Source: Opitutaceae bacterium
Lineage (GTDB): Bacteria > Verrucomicrobiota > Verrucomicrobiia > Opitutales > Opitutaceae
NCBI GenBank assembly: GCA_024711005.1
Contig: JANJTQ010000199.1
Coordinates: 1 to 63,578, forward strand
Length of the DNA stretch: 63,578 bases
Direction: 5' to 3'
Shown piece after piece: positions 18,140 to 26,835 of this stretch. The notes beneath the pieces were generated by a model that worked only from the letters and a program-made list of their open reading frames with translations, did no database searches and was not told the origin of the DNA. Every line of letters begins with the position of its first letter. Within the stretch, counting starts at the first letter, position 1. The translations under genes and the position numbers were made by a program.

Positions 18140-19057
18140 TCAGCTGCTGCGGCGACGCCAGATCGCAAACCCCAAGAACAACGTTCCGGCAACGATGGCA
18201 TAGGTCGATGGCTCCGGGATTGCGGAGACCGTAATGCTTCCGGCCCCGCCGGCGGCGAAGAAGGAGTCGAAAGCCGCGTCAAGCTCGGCGAAGCTGTGGA
18301 GCCCGGCGCCCAGCGATACGCCGTTGATCGTCACGGCCGTGAAACTGAGATTTTGGTCCAGCGTCAGGACCGCCGAGCCGCTCAGCGAAAGCGAGCCGCC
18401 CGAGGCGATGTCGCTGTTAAAATCAATCGAGCCATTGCCGAAGTTGAAGGCGCCCGTGTAGGCCGAGGCATCGGTGACACTGATCTGGACCGGCCGGCCG
18501 GTCCCGCTGCCGGAATCGATCGTGAACCCGCCGGCGCCGGTCAGCGTACCGATGGTGAGATTGAGGGTGCGGCCGTTGGCGTTGCTCGACGCGCTGAGGC
18601 GAGTCTCGCCGGATTGGTTCTCGAAATTGTCCACATGGAAGTTGTGCACGACGTTGGTGGCCTCCGCCGCGACGATGAGGCCATTGCCTGCCGTGATGAA
18701 GTTGACGACCCGGGCGACGCCGGTGCCGGTGCCTTTGACCGAGATTTGTCCGCCGGTCAGGGTGAGCGAGTTACCGGCAAATGTCGCCGTTCCGGTGGTC
18801 GCCACCGCCGTCCCCATCGGTCCGGTCACGCCGGTCTGGATGAAGTCGTCGCTTGCGGAGATGGACGAGGGCGATGTACCGCCACCGTCCTCCTGGGACT
18901 TCCAAAGCGAGGCGTTGGTCCAGTAATGGGTGCCGCCGTTGCCACGCCAGTAGTAGTCCGTGGCGCTGGCGAGCGAGGGGGCGAGAAATGCAAACGCAGC
19001 GGCGACGAGAGTGGCTCGTCGGGCGGTGACAAGGGAAACGGGGGAGCGTTGGATCAT
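18140..19057 (-). CDS. PEP-CTERM protein with a DYYW-type beta module
   Basis: A 305-residue exported protein. A signal peptide of about 31 residues ends in ASA. The mature part begins TDYYWRGNGG and is a Gly/Ser/Thr-rich beta-structure resembling autotransporter-associated repeats. The C-terminus is a clear PEP-CTERM signal (IPEPSTYAIV, hydrophobic helix, WRRRSS). The whole mature region is homologous to residues 24-275 of the BNR fusion protein encoded at 22022-25033; both share segments such as SASSNANGRTL / SASSDSNGRTL and IGTLTG. The function is probably surface carbohydrate binding or a structural role. A LacI-type operator lies 93 nt upstream. Confidence 0.85.
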   Translation of the reverse strand: MIQRSPVSLVTARRATLVAAAFAFLAPSLASATDYYWRGNGGTHYWTNASLWKSQEDGGGTSPSSISASDDFIQTGVTGPMGTAVATTGTATFAGNSLTLTGGQISVKGTGTGVARVVNFITAGNGLIVAAEATNVVHNFHVDNFENQSGETRLSASSNANGRTLNLTIGTLTGAGGFTIDSGSGTGRPVQISVTDASAYTGAFNFGNGSIDFNSDIASGGSLSLSGSAVLTLDQNLSFTAVTINGVSLGAGLHSFAELDAAFDSFFAAGGAGSITVSAIPEPSTYAIVAGTLFLGFAIWRRRSS

Positions 19058-19150
19058 GGGAGTGCCTGAGTTACGGGGTGATTTGAAGTATGGTTGACTA
19101 GCGGAACTCCACACTGCCCCGCCCCGTGATCCGAACAATGATCCGCCGAT

Positions 19151-19164
19151 GCGAAGCGCTTCAA
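19151..19164. promoter_or_regulatory. LacI-type operator, copy 1
   Basis: GCGAAGCGCTTCAA matches the locus consensus TTGAANCGNTTCAA at 10 of 12 fixed positions and contains a perfect 10-bp palindrome, GAAGCGCTTC. It lies between the LacI gene and the PEP-CTERM gene, 93 nt before the PEP-CTERM start. Confidence 0.6.
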
Positions 19165-19195
19165 ATGACGGATACCTTACGCGAGACGCGCTTTT

Positions 19196-20242
19196 TCAAC
19201 ACCGCGTTCGGCTCCGCCGGACCGGCCGGGGAGCGCGGCGCAGGGTCGCGCCTTCGATCCATTGCAGGCCTACGTTCACCATGAGCGGCGCGGCGGGCAG
19301 CCCGTATTCCTTGCGTCGGACAAATCCGTGCAGGAGCTCGAGTGCCAACTGATCGCGCGCGCGGCGCAATTGCACAAAGCCGGTGAGCCCGCGGACGGCG
19401 TCGACCGACGGGATGTCCAGACAGCAGTAGCCGAAGTCGCGCGGCGCGCAAAGGCCAAGGCGGGCAAGGGCCGTGAGCGGACGTTCGTCCTGATTGGCAA
19501 TGATCACCTCGGGGCGCTCCTGATGGAACCAACGGAGAAACGCGTCCTCGTCCCAATCGGGCAGGTCGAGGATCGGCGCGGAGTCGCGGAGGCCAAGCCG
19601 GATAACCGCCATGTCGAAGCCGCCCGCCCAATCGGTGAAGCGTCCAAGGTCGGCGATGAGTCCGAAGCGGCGGTAGCCGAGCCGGTGGCAGCGAAGCACC
19701 GCGTTGTAGGCCTCGGTGGTGGAGTGCGAGCTGATGCTGTGGAAACGAGTTTCGTCCTGCGACGGCGAGACGACGACCGTGGCGAAATGGTCCCAGCGGA
19801 AACCGGTCTCGGGGAGGGGCCGGTTGGCCGCGTTGACGATGAGTCCGCGAATGTTGCGCGCCTGGAGCTGGCGAAAGACGGAGGCCGCCACCGCGGGCGT
19901 CTCGGGGAAGATCATCTGGTTGATCGCGTAGCCAAGCTCGGCGGCGGTGCTGGTGAGGATGTTTGGCAAGTGAGCAGCGTCACCGCGCCGGTCCTCGGAG
20001 CGATAGTCGGGCGTGGCGGAGAGCAGCCCGATGGTCCCGTAGAAGGCGCCCAAGGCGGCGCGGTTGCCGGACCGGGCGAGGGCCTGGGCCGCCGCGTCGG
20101 GCTGGTAGTCGAGCTCGTCGGCGGCCTTGCGCACGCGAGCGACGGTCGCGGCCGCGATGCCGGGGGCGCCGCGAAGTGCCATGGAGGCGGTGGCGTTGCT
20201 CACGCCGGCGTGGCTGGCGACATCGGAGAGGCGGATTCGCAT
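19196..20242 (-). CDS. LacI family transcriptional regulator (paralogue A)
   Basis: A 348-residue LacI-family repressor. The HTH begins at the start codon: MRIRLSDVASHAGVSNATAS. The hinge helix is present (DAAAQALARSGN), as needed for binding operators with a central CG. The effector domain is a periplasmic-binding fold. It is very similar over its full length to the LacI at 33615-34643, and the DNA-recognition region is practically the same. ATG 20242 is chosen because both paralogues align from MRIRLSDV. It is the last gene of a minus-strand operon with two BNR proteins and a GH63-like enzyme. It likely binds the nine operators in this locus and senses a released oligosaccharide. Confidence 0.9.
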   Translation of the reverse strand: MRIRLSDVASHAGVSNATASMALRGAPGIAAATVARVRKAADELDYQPDAAAQALARSGNRAALGAFYGTIGLLSATPDYRSEDRRGDAAHLPNILTSTAAELGYAINQMIFPETPAVAASVFRQLQARNIRGLIVNAANRPLPETGFRWDHFATVVVSPSQDETRFHSISSHSTTEAYNAVLRCHRLGYRRFGLIADLGRFTDWAGGFDMAVIRLGLRDSAPILDLPDWDEDAFLRWFHQERPEVIIANQDERPLTALARLGLCAPRDFGYCCLDIPSVDAVRGLTGFVQLRRARDQLALELLHGFVRRKEYGLPAAPLMVNVGLQWIEGATLRRAPRPVRRSRTRC

Positions 20243-20300
20243 CGGGGCGCGGGGCGTTGAGGCGGGGCGATTCATGGCGTCTGTGCGAGACAGGGAAACC

Positions 20301-21983
20301 TCAGTCGCGCCCGTCGGCACGGAGAAGGGCGAGCGCGCAGGTGGAGGTCCAGGCGATGCCGGCGTCGCGCAGACCGCGGCCGTCAAGGCCGTGGTAATTC
20401 TCGTGGTTGCCGACACGCGCGAGGTGAACGAGGAAATCACGCCGTAGGGAGTCGGCTTCGGCGTGGAGTCCGTTGACTCGGAGGGCCTCGAAAAAGATGA
20501 AGTTGGTGACCGGCCAGACCGAGCCGCGCCAGTAGCCGTCCGCGTCGAACTTCGGGCTGTGGGCGGGCTCGCTGCGCAAACCGGAGGAGGCGCGGTAGCG
20601 CGCCGTGTCAAACAGGCCGTCGAGACACCACCGTCGCGCCGCCTCCGGCAGGCGGGCGCCGAGCAACAGGGGGATGCGGAGGAGAAGACTGTCGGAGCAC
20701 ACCTCTTCGTGCGTGGCATTGTGGCGAGCGACAAACCGCCCGCCGGTCCAGAGGCGCCCGAGCAGACGCTCAAGCAGGAGACGCGCGCCCTCGGTCCAGG
20801 CGGCGGCCTCGGCGGGTCGGCCCAGGCGCCCGGCGGTCTCGGCGAGCCACTCCTGTTGCAGGATGAGCCAGGTCGCGAGATCGGGCGTGGCGAGAGAGGC
20901 GCCGGCGTCGAAGACAGTGGCGTTGTCCCAACCGCTGTCGGTGGCGCGAAGATAGTTGGGGAGGCCGTCACCATCGTTATCGCGCTCGCGCAACCAAAAG
21001 CGGGTGAGGCGCGCGATCGGCTCGTAGATGCGGGCGCGGTGTTCGTCGCCGAACCACGCGTGGCGACGGGCGAGGATCCCGAGCATCCAGCCATGCACGG
21101 GCGGCTTCACGTTGCCCCAGTAAACCTGGTTGGCGCAGAAAACATCGGGCAGGGCCCCGCTCGTGTCCTGGTGGTCGAAGGGGGCGAGGAAGTTGTTCCA
21201 GGCCAGGTCGGCGTCGAGACCGGCGGTACCGAGCGAGTGCCAACAGTGATCCCAGGACCAGAGGCCGACAAGCGTACCCTTGGAGACGAGCGTGGACTCG
21301 CGACGGAAGCAGCCGAGGGGGGCGACGGTCAGGTTCCAGAGATTGGTGATCTCGCGCGCGGCGAGATCGGAGAACTCGACGGAGTGTTCGATGGCGCGGG
21401 CGCGCCAAGCCTCGATTTCGGCACGGCGGGCGTCGACACATTCGGTGAGGCCGCCGCACGGTTCGGGCGCGGAGCTGCCAGCGGTGGTACGGTGGACGAT
21501 GAGCTCGGCGGGCGTCGCCTCGCCGCGGAGCCACAGGGCGTGGCGCTGCGCAAAGCGGCCCTTGTCCAGCACGCCTTCCGCGGCGCGCAGGACGAGCCAG
21601 CCATGCGAGCCGCCCTTGAGTCGCCAGGAAGCGGGGCCCGTGGGCGCGATGTCACCTTCCTGGCTGTCGAGACGGAGCGTCACGCCTTCGGCCCGGAGAC
21701 GAACGGTGTCGGGGTTTTGAAAGGCGATGGTGACGAGGCCGGGACCGTCGACTTCGCGCAGGACCAGCCTCTCGGTCGCGAGTTCCTCGCACCAGACGAG
21801 GGAACGTCCGTCACGTTCGAGGTCGAGGTCGAGAATCTCGGCACGTTCCCAAAGCACGCCGGCGATGACGCGCAGGCTCAGCGGCGCGGAGGGGTGACCG
21901 CCGGAGAGGCCGGGATTCTTGCGGAAAAAGGAGAACCAGGATCCGCGGCAGCTGAAGGGGACGCGATGGAGTTGTGGGTTCAT
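20301..21983 (-). CDS. GH63/MGH1-like (alpha/alpha)6-barrel glycoside hydrolase
   Basis: A 560-residue enzyme without a signal peptide, so likely cytoplasmic. An N-terminal beta-sandwich (residues 1-190) precedes an (alpha/alpha)6 barrel of the GH63/trehalase-like type. Barrel motifs are WSWDHCWHSLGTAGLD, FAPFDHQDTSG-like (LAPFDHQDTSGALPDVF), YWRGSVWPVTNFIFFEAL and a C-terminal NHENYHGLDGRGL. Such enzymes remove alpha-linked glucose or mannosyl-glycerate-like units. ATG 21983 is chosen because the frame upstream of it has no homology. It lies 38 nt after the BNR fusion gene and 58 nt before the LacI gene. It would process imported oligosaccharides; the exact linkage is not inferable. Confidence 0.75.
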   Translation of the reverse strand: MNPQLHRVPFSCRGSWFSFFRKNPGLSGGHPSAPLSLRVIAGVLWERAEILDLDLERDGRSLVWCEELATERLVLREVDGPGLVTIAFQNPDTVRLRAEGVTLRLDSQEGDIAPTGPASWRLKGGSHGWLVLRAAEGVLDKGRFAQRHALWLRGEATPAELIVHRTTAGSSAPEPCGGLTECVDARRAEIEAWRARAIEHSVEFSDLAAREITNLWNLTVAPLGCFRRESTLVSKGTLVGLWSWDHCWHSLGTAGLDADLAWNNFLAPFDHQDTSGALPDVFCANQVYWGNVKPPVHGWMLGILARRHAWFGDEHRARIYEPIARLTRFWLRERDNDGDGLPNYLRATDSGWDNATVFDAGASLATPDLATWLILQQEWLAETAGRLGRPAEAAAWTEGARLLLERLLGRLWTGGRFVARHNATHEEVCSDSLLLRIPLLLGARLPEAARRWCLDGLFDTARYRASSGLRSEPAHSPKFDADGYWRGSVWPVTNFIFFEALRVNGLHAEADSLRRDFLVHLARVGNHENYHGLDGRGLRDAGIAWTSTCALALLRADGRD

Positions 21984-22021
21984 TTCAGAGAGAGCGAGGC
22001 GGGGAGCCGAAAGGAGGCGGA

Positions 22022-25000
22022 TCAAGGAATCTGAACGCGCACGCGCAGGAACAGGCGCGAGCCGGCGGCGATTGGAAGGGTACACCTGACGGTGACACGT
22101 TCGAGTCCGTTGCCAAGATCGGCGGGCTCCCCGACTTGGTACGCGGCGAGATCGAGTTCAGTCCAGGTGGCGAGGTCGGTGCTTTGCTCGACGTGACAGG
22201 AGAGATCGGCGTCGGGCGCGGCACGGCGGCGGAACTGGATCGCGGCGTAGGCCAGACCATCGACGAAAACGGTGGAGACGCGGGGCGACGCGGCTTCGGC
22301 ATCGGCGACGAGCGGGGTTGCGCCGAAGGCGTATTCGAGGAGGTTGGGCAAGCCGTCGCCATCGGGGTCGGCTAGCGGACCGGCGACGGCGGGATCGGCG
22401 GCGGCGCCGAAGTGCTCCGTCGTCCAGAGATCGCGCGGTCCGGGCGGGACGGGGAGAAGGCGGGCGCCGGCCCAGTCGGCAAGATCGAGTGGCGAGGCGT
22501 GGCCGGCGTCGGTTACAACGAGGCGGAGTTCAGTGCGGCCGGAGAGATCAACGTCGACGCTTTGCATCGGCGAGGCCCCTGTGAGCACGCCGCTGTCGAA
22601 GAGTTTTTCGTCGTCCGCCCAGACTTGAAAGACGACCGAGCCACCGGAGCCGGCGGCGTCGTTCACCCCGACATCGGAGATGAAGCGGGAATAGGCGCCG
22701 CCGAGCGGCACGCGTAGTTCGGATGGCGCGATCACGCCGAGTCCCTTCGGGTAGGTAACTCCGCCGAGGACGAGCGGAAAACCTTGGTTGGCGTCGCGGT
22801 CGAAGGAGTCGGCTATGAGGGTGTCGTCCCCCGGAGCGAAGTCGCCGACAAAGACGCGGGTGGCGGGGACAAAATCCAGCACGCACAGTGCGGAGGGTTG
22901 TCCAGAAGTGGCAGGATGTTCTTGGAAATAGACGGAGAGGACGCGTTCGCGCTCCCAGCGGCCGTAGTCGAAAATCGGCTCTCCATCGTAGCTGATCGCG
23001 CCGGTGAAGGGTTGCACGATCCAGTCGGTCCAGCCCGAGGCCTCGGTGGCGGTGGCGACGGCAAGACAGGTGCCGGGAGTGACGCCCTCGTAATTGAGCT
23101 CGGGGCCGACCCCGTGGATGACGTGAACGTTGCCGGCGTCATCAACGACGAGTTGGGGCTTGCGGCCTTGGAAAGGCAGCATGCGCTCGTGCCAGACCCC
23201 CTCGGGATCGCGCCAGCAATGGTAGTGACGCCAGCGGTTTTTATCGGTCGTGGCGGAGGGAGCGTCATCGGGGTTGCGCCAAAGAGTGGTGTGCACCCTG
23301 CCCTTGGAGTCGGTGAACTGGGTGGTGGTGTTCATCAGGCCCCAGTTGTAGCGAACGGGGAGCACGACGTGGCCGGGGGTGTTGATGGAGATGGCGGAGG
23401 CGGGGCCGGAACCTCCACCGAGAGTGGCGACGACTGCTTCGGAGTTGTTGCGCCACGTGCGGCCGAAATCATCGCTGTAGGCGTAGGCGAGGTCGTGGTT
23501 GCCGGTGAGATCGGTGCCTTGTTCGCGCCAGCCCCAGGTGACATGAAGGCGACCGGTCGGATCGTAGCGGAATTGGTTGGGGTAGGCGCTGCGCGTAGTT
23601 TTCCCCTGATACACGCCGGCACGGGAGAAGAGCATGCCCAGGCGCTGCCACGCGCCGTCGGCGTATTCGTAGAGATACCAGTCGCCGTTGCCGGAGCCGC
23701 CGTCGCGCAGGCAAAACTGGAGCCGTCCATCGGAGCGGGTGAAAAACTGCGGGTAAGTGACGCTCGAGAGGCTCTGGCCGGGAACGAGCGCGCTGGTGGT
23801 GGCGCCGAAGAGCGAGCGGGTCCACGCGTGGGCGGCGGGATTGGTGGCGACGCCGGCGATGGAACGACGATAGCGAAGCTGCGTGGCGTGCTGGTCGAAG
23901 GAGAGGTGGAGGGTACCGTCCGCCGGGCAGACACCGACGGCGACGACGTTGTGCACATCGGTATGGAAAATGGGGCCGTAGTCGTCGAAGACAATCGTCT
24001 CCCAGTCGCCGTCGGGCAAAGCACGCCGGGCGATGGCGGGGCGTCGGAGCGAGGACCAGTAGGCGGCGTATTGATATCCCAAATACGAGATGAGTCCGTC
24101 CTGCTGGAAGGTCTGGCCGTTGGGCGCGGTGCCCCAGGCACCGGAGGAGAAGTTGAGGGCGGACGCGTCCACGACGGTGCTGCGCAGGAGCCGGAGGCCG
24201 GCCGAGTGGGCCGGGGAGGCGACCGGGGCGGGGACCACGGTGATGCCGCCCGAACCGCCGGAGAGAAAGCGCGCGGGATGGGCGGCGCGGAGATCGGCAT
24301 AGGCGTGTGTTCCGACAGGGAGCGGCGTGCCGTCGATGGTGACGGAGGCGAAGGTAAGATCGCGGTTCAGCGAGAGGCGGACGGTTCCGTCGAGCGTGAG
24401 CGAACCGCCGGAGACGAAGTTGGAGGTAAACCGGACGATGCCGCGGGAAAGGCTGAAGTCTCCGGTGTAGCCGGAGGCCTGGGTGATACCGAGGCGGATG
24501 GTGCGGCCATCTCCGCTCGTCGCCGCGATGGCGAACGATGAGGAACCGGTGAGCGTGCCGATGGAGAGCACAAGCGTGCGGCCGTTCGAGTCGGAGGAGG
24601 CGCTGAGTTCGACGCGGCCCGCGATGGCGCGAAACGTATCCACGGCGAGGGTGTGGGTCGCGTTGGGCGACTGGGCGGCCACGATGCCGCCGCCGTTTGA
24701 GACAAGGTGGGGAACGTGGGCGATGCCGGTGCCGGTGGCCTTCACGTTGATCTGTCCGCCATCAAGGATCAGCACGCCGCCGGGAAAGGAACCGGTGCCG
24801 GAGGTGACGATGGTGGTCGCGAGCGGTTTGCCGTTGGTCGAATAAGCGAGCTCATCCGAAAAGCCGGCGGCGCTCGCACCGGAACCATCGGGGGCAAGCT
24901 TCCAGTAAGTGGAGGAATGCCACTGGTTCGCCGAAGCATCGAACGGGTTCCAATAGTAGTCGGCGGCGCGCACGTGCAGGCCGCAGAATAACAGCAAGAC

Positions 25001-25033
25001 GGGCAGACTCCGAAATAAACGGGAACACGACAT
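22022..25033 (-). CDS. secreted BNR_4-type fusion protein, candidate polysaccharide lyase
   Basis: A 1,003-residue modular exported protein. The signal peptide is about residues 1-23. Residues 24-275 are a DYYW module homologous to the neighbouring PEP-CTERM protein, without the PEP-CTERM tail. Residues 280-720 are a seven-bladed BNR_4-like propeller closely similar to the next gene upstream (shared NGQTFQQ, GYQYAAY, YRRSI). Residues about 743-860 are an NPCBM-like carbohydrate-binding domain. The tail has DPDGDGLPNLLEYAFG, a calcium-binding-like C-terminal motif common in Verrucomicrobiota. BNR_4 folds include ulvan-type lyases, so an uronate-polysaccharide lyase is the best guess. The gap to the preceding BNR gene is only 3 nt, indicating an operon. 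Confidence 0.82.
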   Translation of the reverse strand: MSCSRLFRSLPVLLLFCGLHVRAADYYWNPFDASANQWHSSTYWKLAPDGSGASAAGFSDELAYSTNGKPLATTIVTSGTGSFPGGVLILDGGQINVKATGTGIAHVPHLVSNGGGIVAAQSPNATHTLAVDTFRAIAGRVELSASSDSNGRTLVLSIGTLTGSSSFAIAATSGDGRTIRLGITQASGYTGDFSLSRGIVRFTSNFVSGGSLTLDGTVRLSLNRDLTFASVTIDGTPLPVGTHAYADLRAAHPARFLSGGSGGITVVPAPVASPAHSAGLRLLRSTVVDASALNFSSGAWGTAPNGQTFQQDGLISYLGYQYAAYWSSLRRPAIARRALPDGDWETIVFDDYGPIFHTDVHNVVAVGVCPADGTLHLSFDQHATQLRYRRSIAGVATNPAAHAWTRSLFGATTSALVPGQSLSSVTYPQFFTRSDGRLQFCLRDGGSGNGDWYLYEYADGAWQRLGMLFSRAGVYQGKTTRSAYPNQFRYDPTGRLHVTWGWREQGTDLTGNHDLAYAYSDDFGRTWRNNSEAVVATLGGGSGPASAISINTPGHVVLPVRYNWGLMNTTTQFTDSKGRVHTTLWRNPDDAPSATTDKNRWRHYHCWRDPEGVWHERMLPFQGRKPQLVVDDAGNVHVIHGVGPELNYEGVTPGTCLAVATATEASGWTDWIVQPFTGAISYDGEPIFDYGRWERERVLSVYFQEHPATSGQPSALCVLDFVPATRVFVGDFAPGDDTLIADSFDRDANQGFPLVLGGVTYPKGLGVIAPSELRVPLGGAYSRFISDVGVNDAAGSGGSVVFQVWADDEKLFDSGVLTGASPMQSVDVDLSGRTELRLVVTDAGHASPLDLADWAGARLLPVPPGPRDLWTTEHFGAAADPAVAGPLADPDGDGLPNLLEYAFGATPLVADAEAASPRVSTVFVDGLAYAAIQFRRRAAPDADLSCHVEQSTDLATWTELDLAAYQVGEPADLGNGLERVTVRCTLPIAAGSRLFLRVRVQIP

Positions 25034-25036
25034 GGG

Positions 25037-26470
25037 CTACCGCACCGGCTTGAAATCGAGCACCCAAAGCGGGCTGGGCTCGCCGGCGAGAGAAGGTTTT
25101 TCCTGGAAATAAACGGAGAGCACGCGCTCGCGTTCCCAACGGCCGACATCAAGCAACGGCTCACCGTGAAAGCGACGTTTTCCTAGAGGATATTCGACCC
25201 GCCAGTCCTTCCATCCGCGCGCTTCGGTGGCCGTGGCGATCGCGAGATGCGTGCCGGGATCGACGTTATCATAGTTGAGATTTTCGCCGGTGCCGAAAAT
25301 GACGTGCAGGTCGCCCATCGAGCCTAGGACCACCTGCGGCTTGCGGCCTTTGAACGGCAGGACCTGTTCGCGCCAGCTGCCATCGACGTCGCGCCAGTAA
25401 TGGTGATATTTCCAGCGATTCTTGTCCAGGGTTGCGGACGGCGCATCATCGGGATTTCGCCACACGACAACATGCACGCGCCTCTTCGCATCGATGAACT
25501 GGGTCGTGGTGTTCATCATGCCCCAGGCGTACCGAAGCGGAAGGACGGTCATCCCCGGCGTATCGACGGAGATCGCGCCGGAGGTGCCGCCGCCTGATCC
25601 GGCGAGAGCAACCACGGGGTCGCCGGCGTTGTTGCGCCAGGTGCGGCCCCGATCATCGCTGAACGCGTAACCAAGATCATGATTGGCGGTAAGATTGCCG
25701 CCGGCCTCGCGCCAGCACCACGTCACGTGCAGGCGATTATTGCGATCATAGCGAAACGGATTCGGGTAGGCGCTCCGGGCGGTTTTCCCTTCATAGGTGC
25801 CCGCCTTGGAGAACAACATTCCGAGACGGCTCCATTTCCCTTCGCGGTAGTCGTGAAGATGCCAGTCGCCGTTGCCGGATCCGCCCGTGCGATAGGCAAA
25901 AGTCAACGTGCCGTCGGGCGCGGAGAAAAAACTCGGATACGTCACGGCATCGATGCGCGTGCCATCGCCAAGATGATTCGTGATCGGACCAAAGACCTGC
26001 CGTTTCCAGGCATGCTTGCCGGGGACGCTCGCGAGACCCGTGATCGAACGGCGATACTTTAACGTGTCGGCGTGGTGATCGAATGAGAGATGAACCGTGC
26101 CGTCCCTTTCCGCGATCCCGATGACAATCACGTTATGAACATTGCTGTGCGTCACCGGGCCGTGGTCCTCGAATACGATCGTCTCCCACGCTCCCGCCGG
26201 CAACGCCCGGCGCGCAACCGCCGGATGACCGGCGCCCGCAAAATAGGCCGCGTATTGGTATCCGTGATGCGAGACGAGCGCCTCCTGCTGAAACGTCTGT
26301 CCGTTGATGGAGGTCCCCCATTTTCCGGTCTCAAAATTACAGGCGCCCGCATCCACCGTCGCCTCCCGAACCAAGCGAAAAGCCTCGGCCCGGATGGCGG
26401 TCGAAAACGCAAGACCCGCGATGGACGCGCAGAAAGCAACCCGCGCAAACAAGGGGACACGGAATGTCAT
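25037..26470 (-). CDS. secreted BNR_4-type protein, candidate polysaccharide lyase
   Basis: A 477-residue exported protein with a signal peptide (about residues 1-28, ending AIRA) followed by a single BNR_4 propeller. Strong repeat-containing stretches are NGQTFQQEALVSHHGYQYAAY, HVTWCWREAGGNLTANHD, NTTTQFIDAKRRVHVVVWRNP and LSVYFQEKPS. It is a full-length paralogue of residues 280-720 of the downstream fusion protein. Paired histidines (SNVHNV, SFDHHAD) are conserved in both and could be catalytic, as in BNR-fold lyases. It is the first gene of the minus-strand operon; a perfect operator copy lies 47 nt upstream. ATG 26470 is preferred over GTG 26482. Confidence 0.82.
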   Translation of the reverse strand: MTFRVPLFARVAFCASIAGLAFSTAIRAEAFRLVREATVDAGACNFETGKWGTSINGQTFQQEALVSHHGYQYAAYFAGAGHPAVARRALPAGAWETIVFEDHGPVTHSNVHNVIVIGIAERDGTVHLSFDHHADTLKYRRSITGLASVPGKHAWKRQVFGPITNHLGDGTRIDAVTYPSFFSAPDGTLTFAYRTGGSGNGDWHLHDYREGKWSRLGMLFSKAGTYEGKTARSAYPNPFRYDRNNRLHVTWCWREAGGNLTANHDLGYAFSDDRGRTWRNNAGDPVVALAGSGGGTSGAISVDTPGMTVLPLRYAWGMMNTTTQFIDAKRRVHVVVWRNPDDAPSATLDKNRWKYHHYWRDVDGSWREQVLPFKGRKPQVVLGSMGDLHVIFGTGENLNYDNVDPGTHLAIATATEARGWKDWRVEYPLGKRRFHGEPLLDVGRWERERVLSVYFQEKPSLAGEPSPLWVLDFKPVR

Positions 26471-26517
26471 GAACAAGGTCACTCGAGATGCATACCTGTC
26501 TTCAACGACGGGCGGAC

Positions 26518-26531
26518 TTGAAACGCTTCAA
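26518..26531. promoter_or_regulatory. LacI-type operator, copy 2
   Basis: TTGAAACGCTTCAA fits the consensus TTGAANCGNTTCAA at every fixed position. It lies 47 nt upstream of the BNR_4 gene start on the minus strand, the same distance seen at three other units. Confidence 0.78.
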
Positions 26532-26701
26532 CCCGCCCCCCGGAAAAGCGTCCGCAAGACCACCTTTCCCCACCCCGACAAGAACACCGCCCACCCGGCC
26601 GTCTCCACACAATAGATACCTACCGACGATACTGCCCGAAGTGTGGCGCCGGTCGCGGCGCCTGCGCACGGAGAATGATGGCGGCTTTCAAAAACGGACG
26701 C

Positions 26702-26715
26702 CTAAACCGCTTCAG
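26702..26715. promoter_or_regulatory. LacI-type operator, copy 3 (weaker)
   Basis: CTAAACCGCTTCAG keeps the core AANCGNTTCA but differs at three outer or inner positions. It lies 120 nt before the GH39-like gene start. Confidence 0.5.
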
Positions 26716-26835
26716 CCCACGCAACCATCGCGAGCCGGGTTTGCATTCCGAGAATCGAACGAACCCCGATGGCACCGCCAGTCCACGGACGCCGGTTTCG
26801 CCATCGTTACCCCAACCGACAGTCCCCCTACCCCC

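Larger units (their letters stand above)
26471..26835. other. divergent promoter region with two operator copies
   Basis: This 365-nt spacer separates the BNR operon from the GH39-like gene. It holds a consensus operator at 26518-26531 and a weaker copy at 26702-26715, one near each transcription unit. The frame of the downstream gene is open through much of it, but the signal peptide begins at ATG 26836. I see no other gene. Confidence 0.7.
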
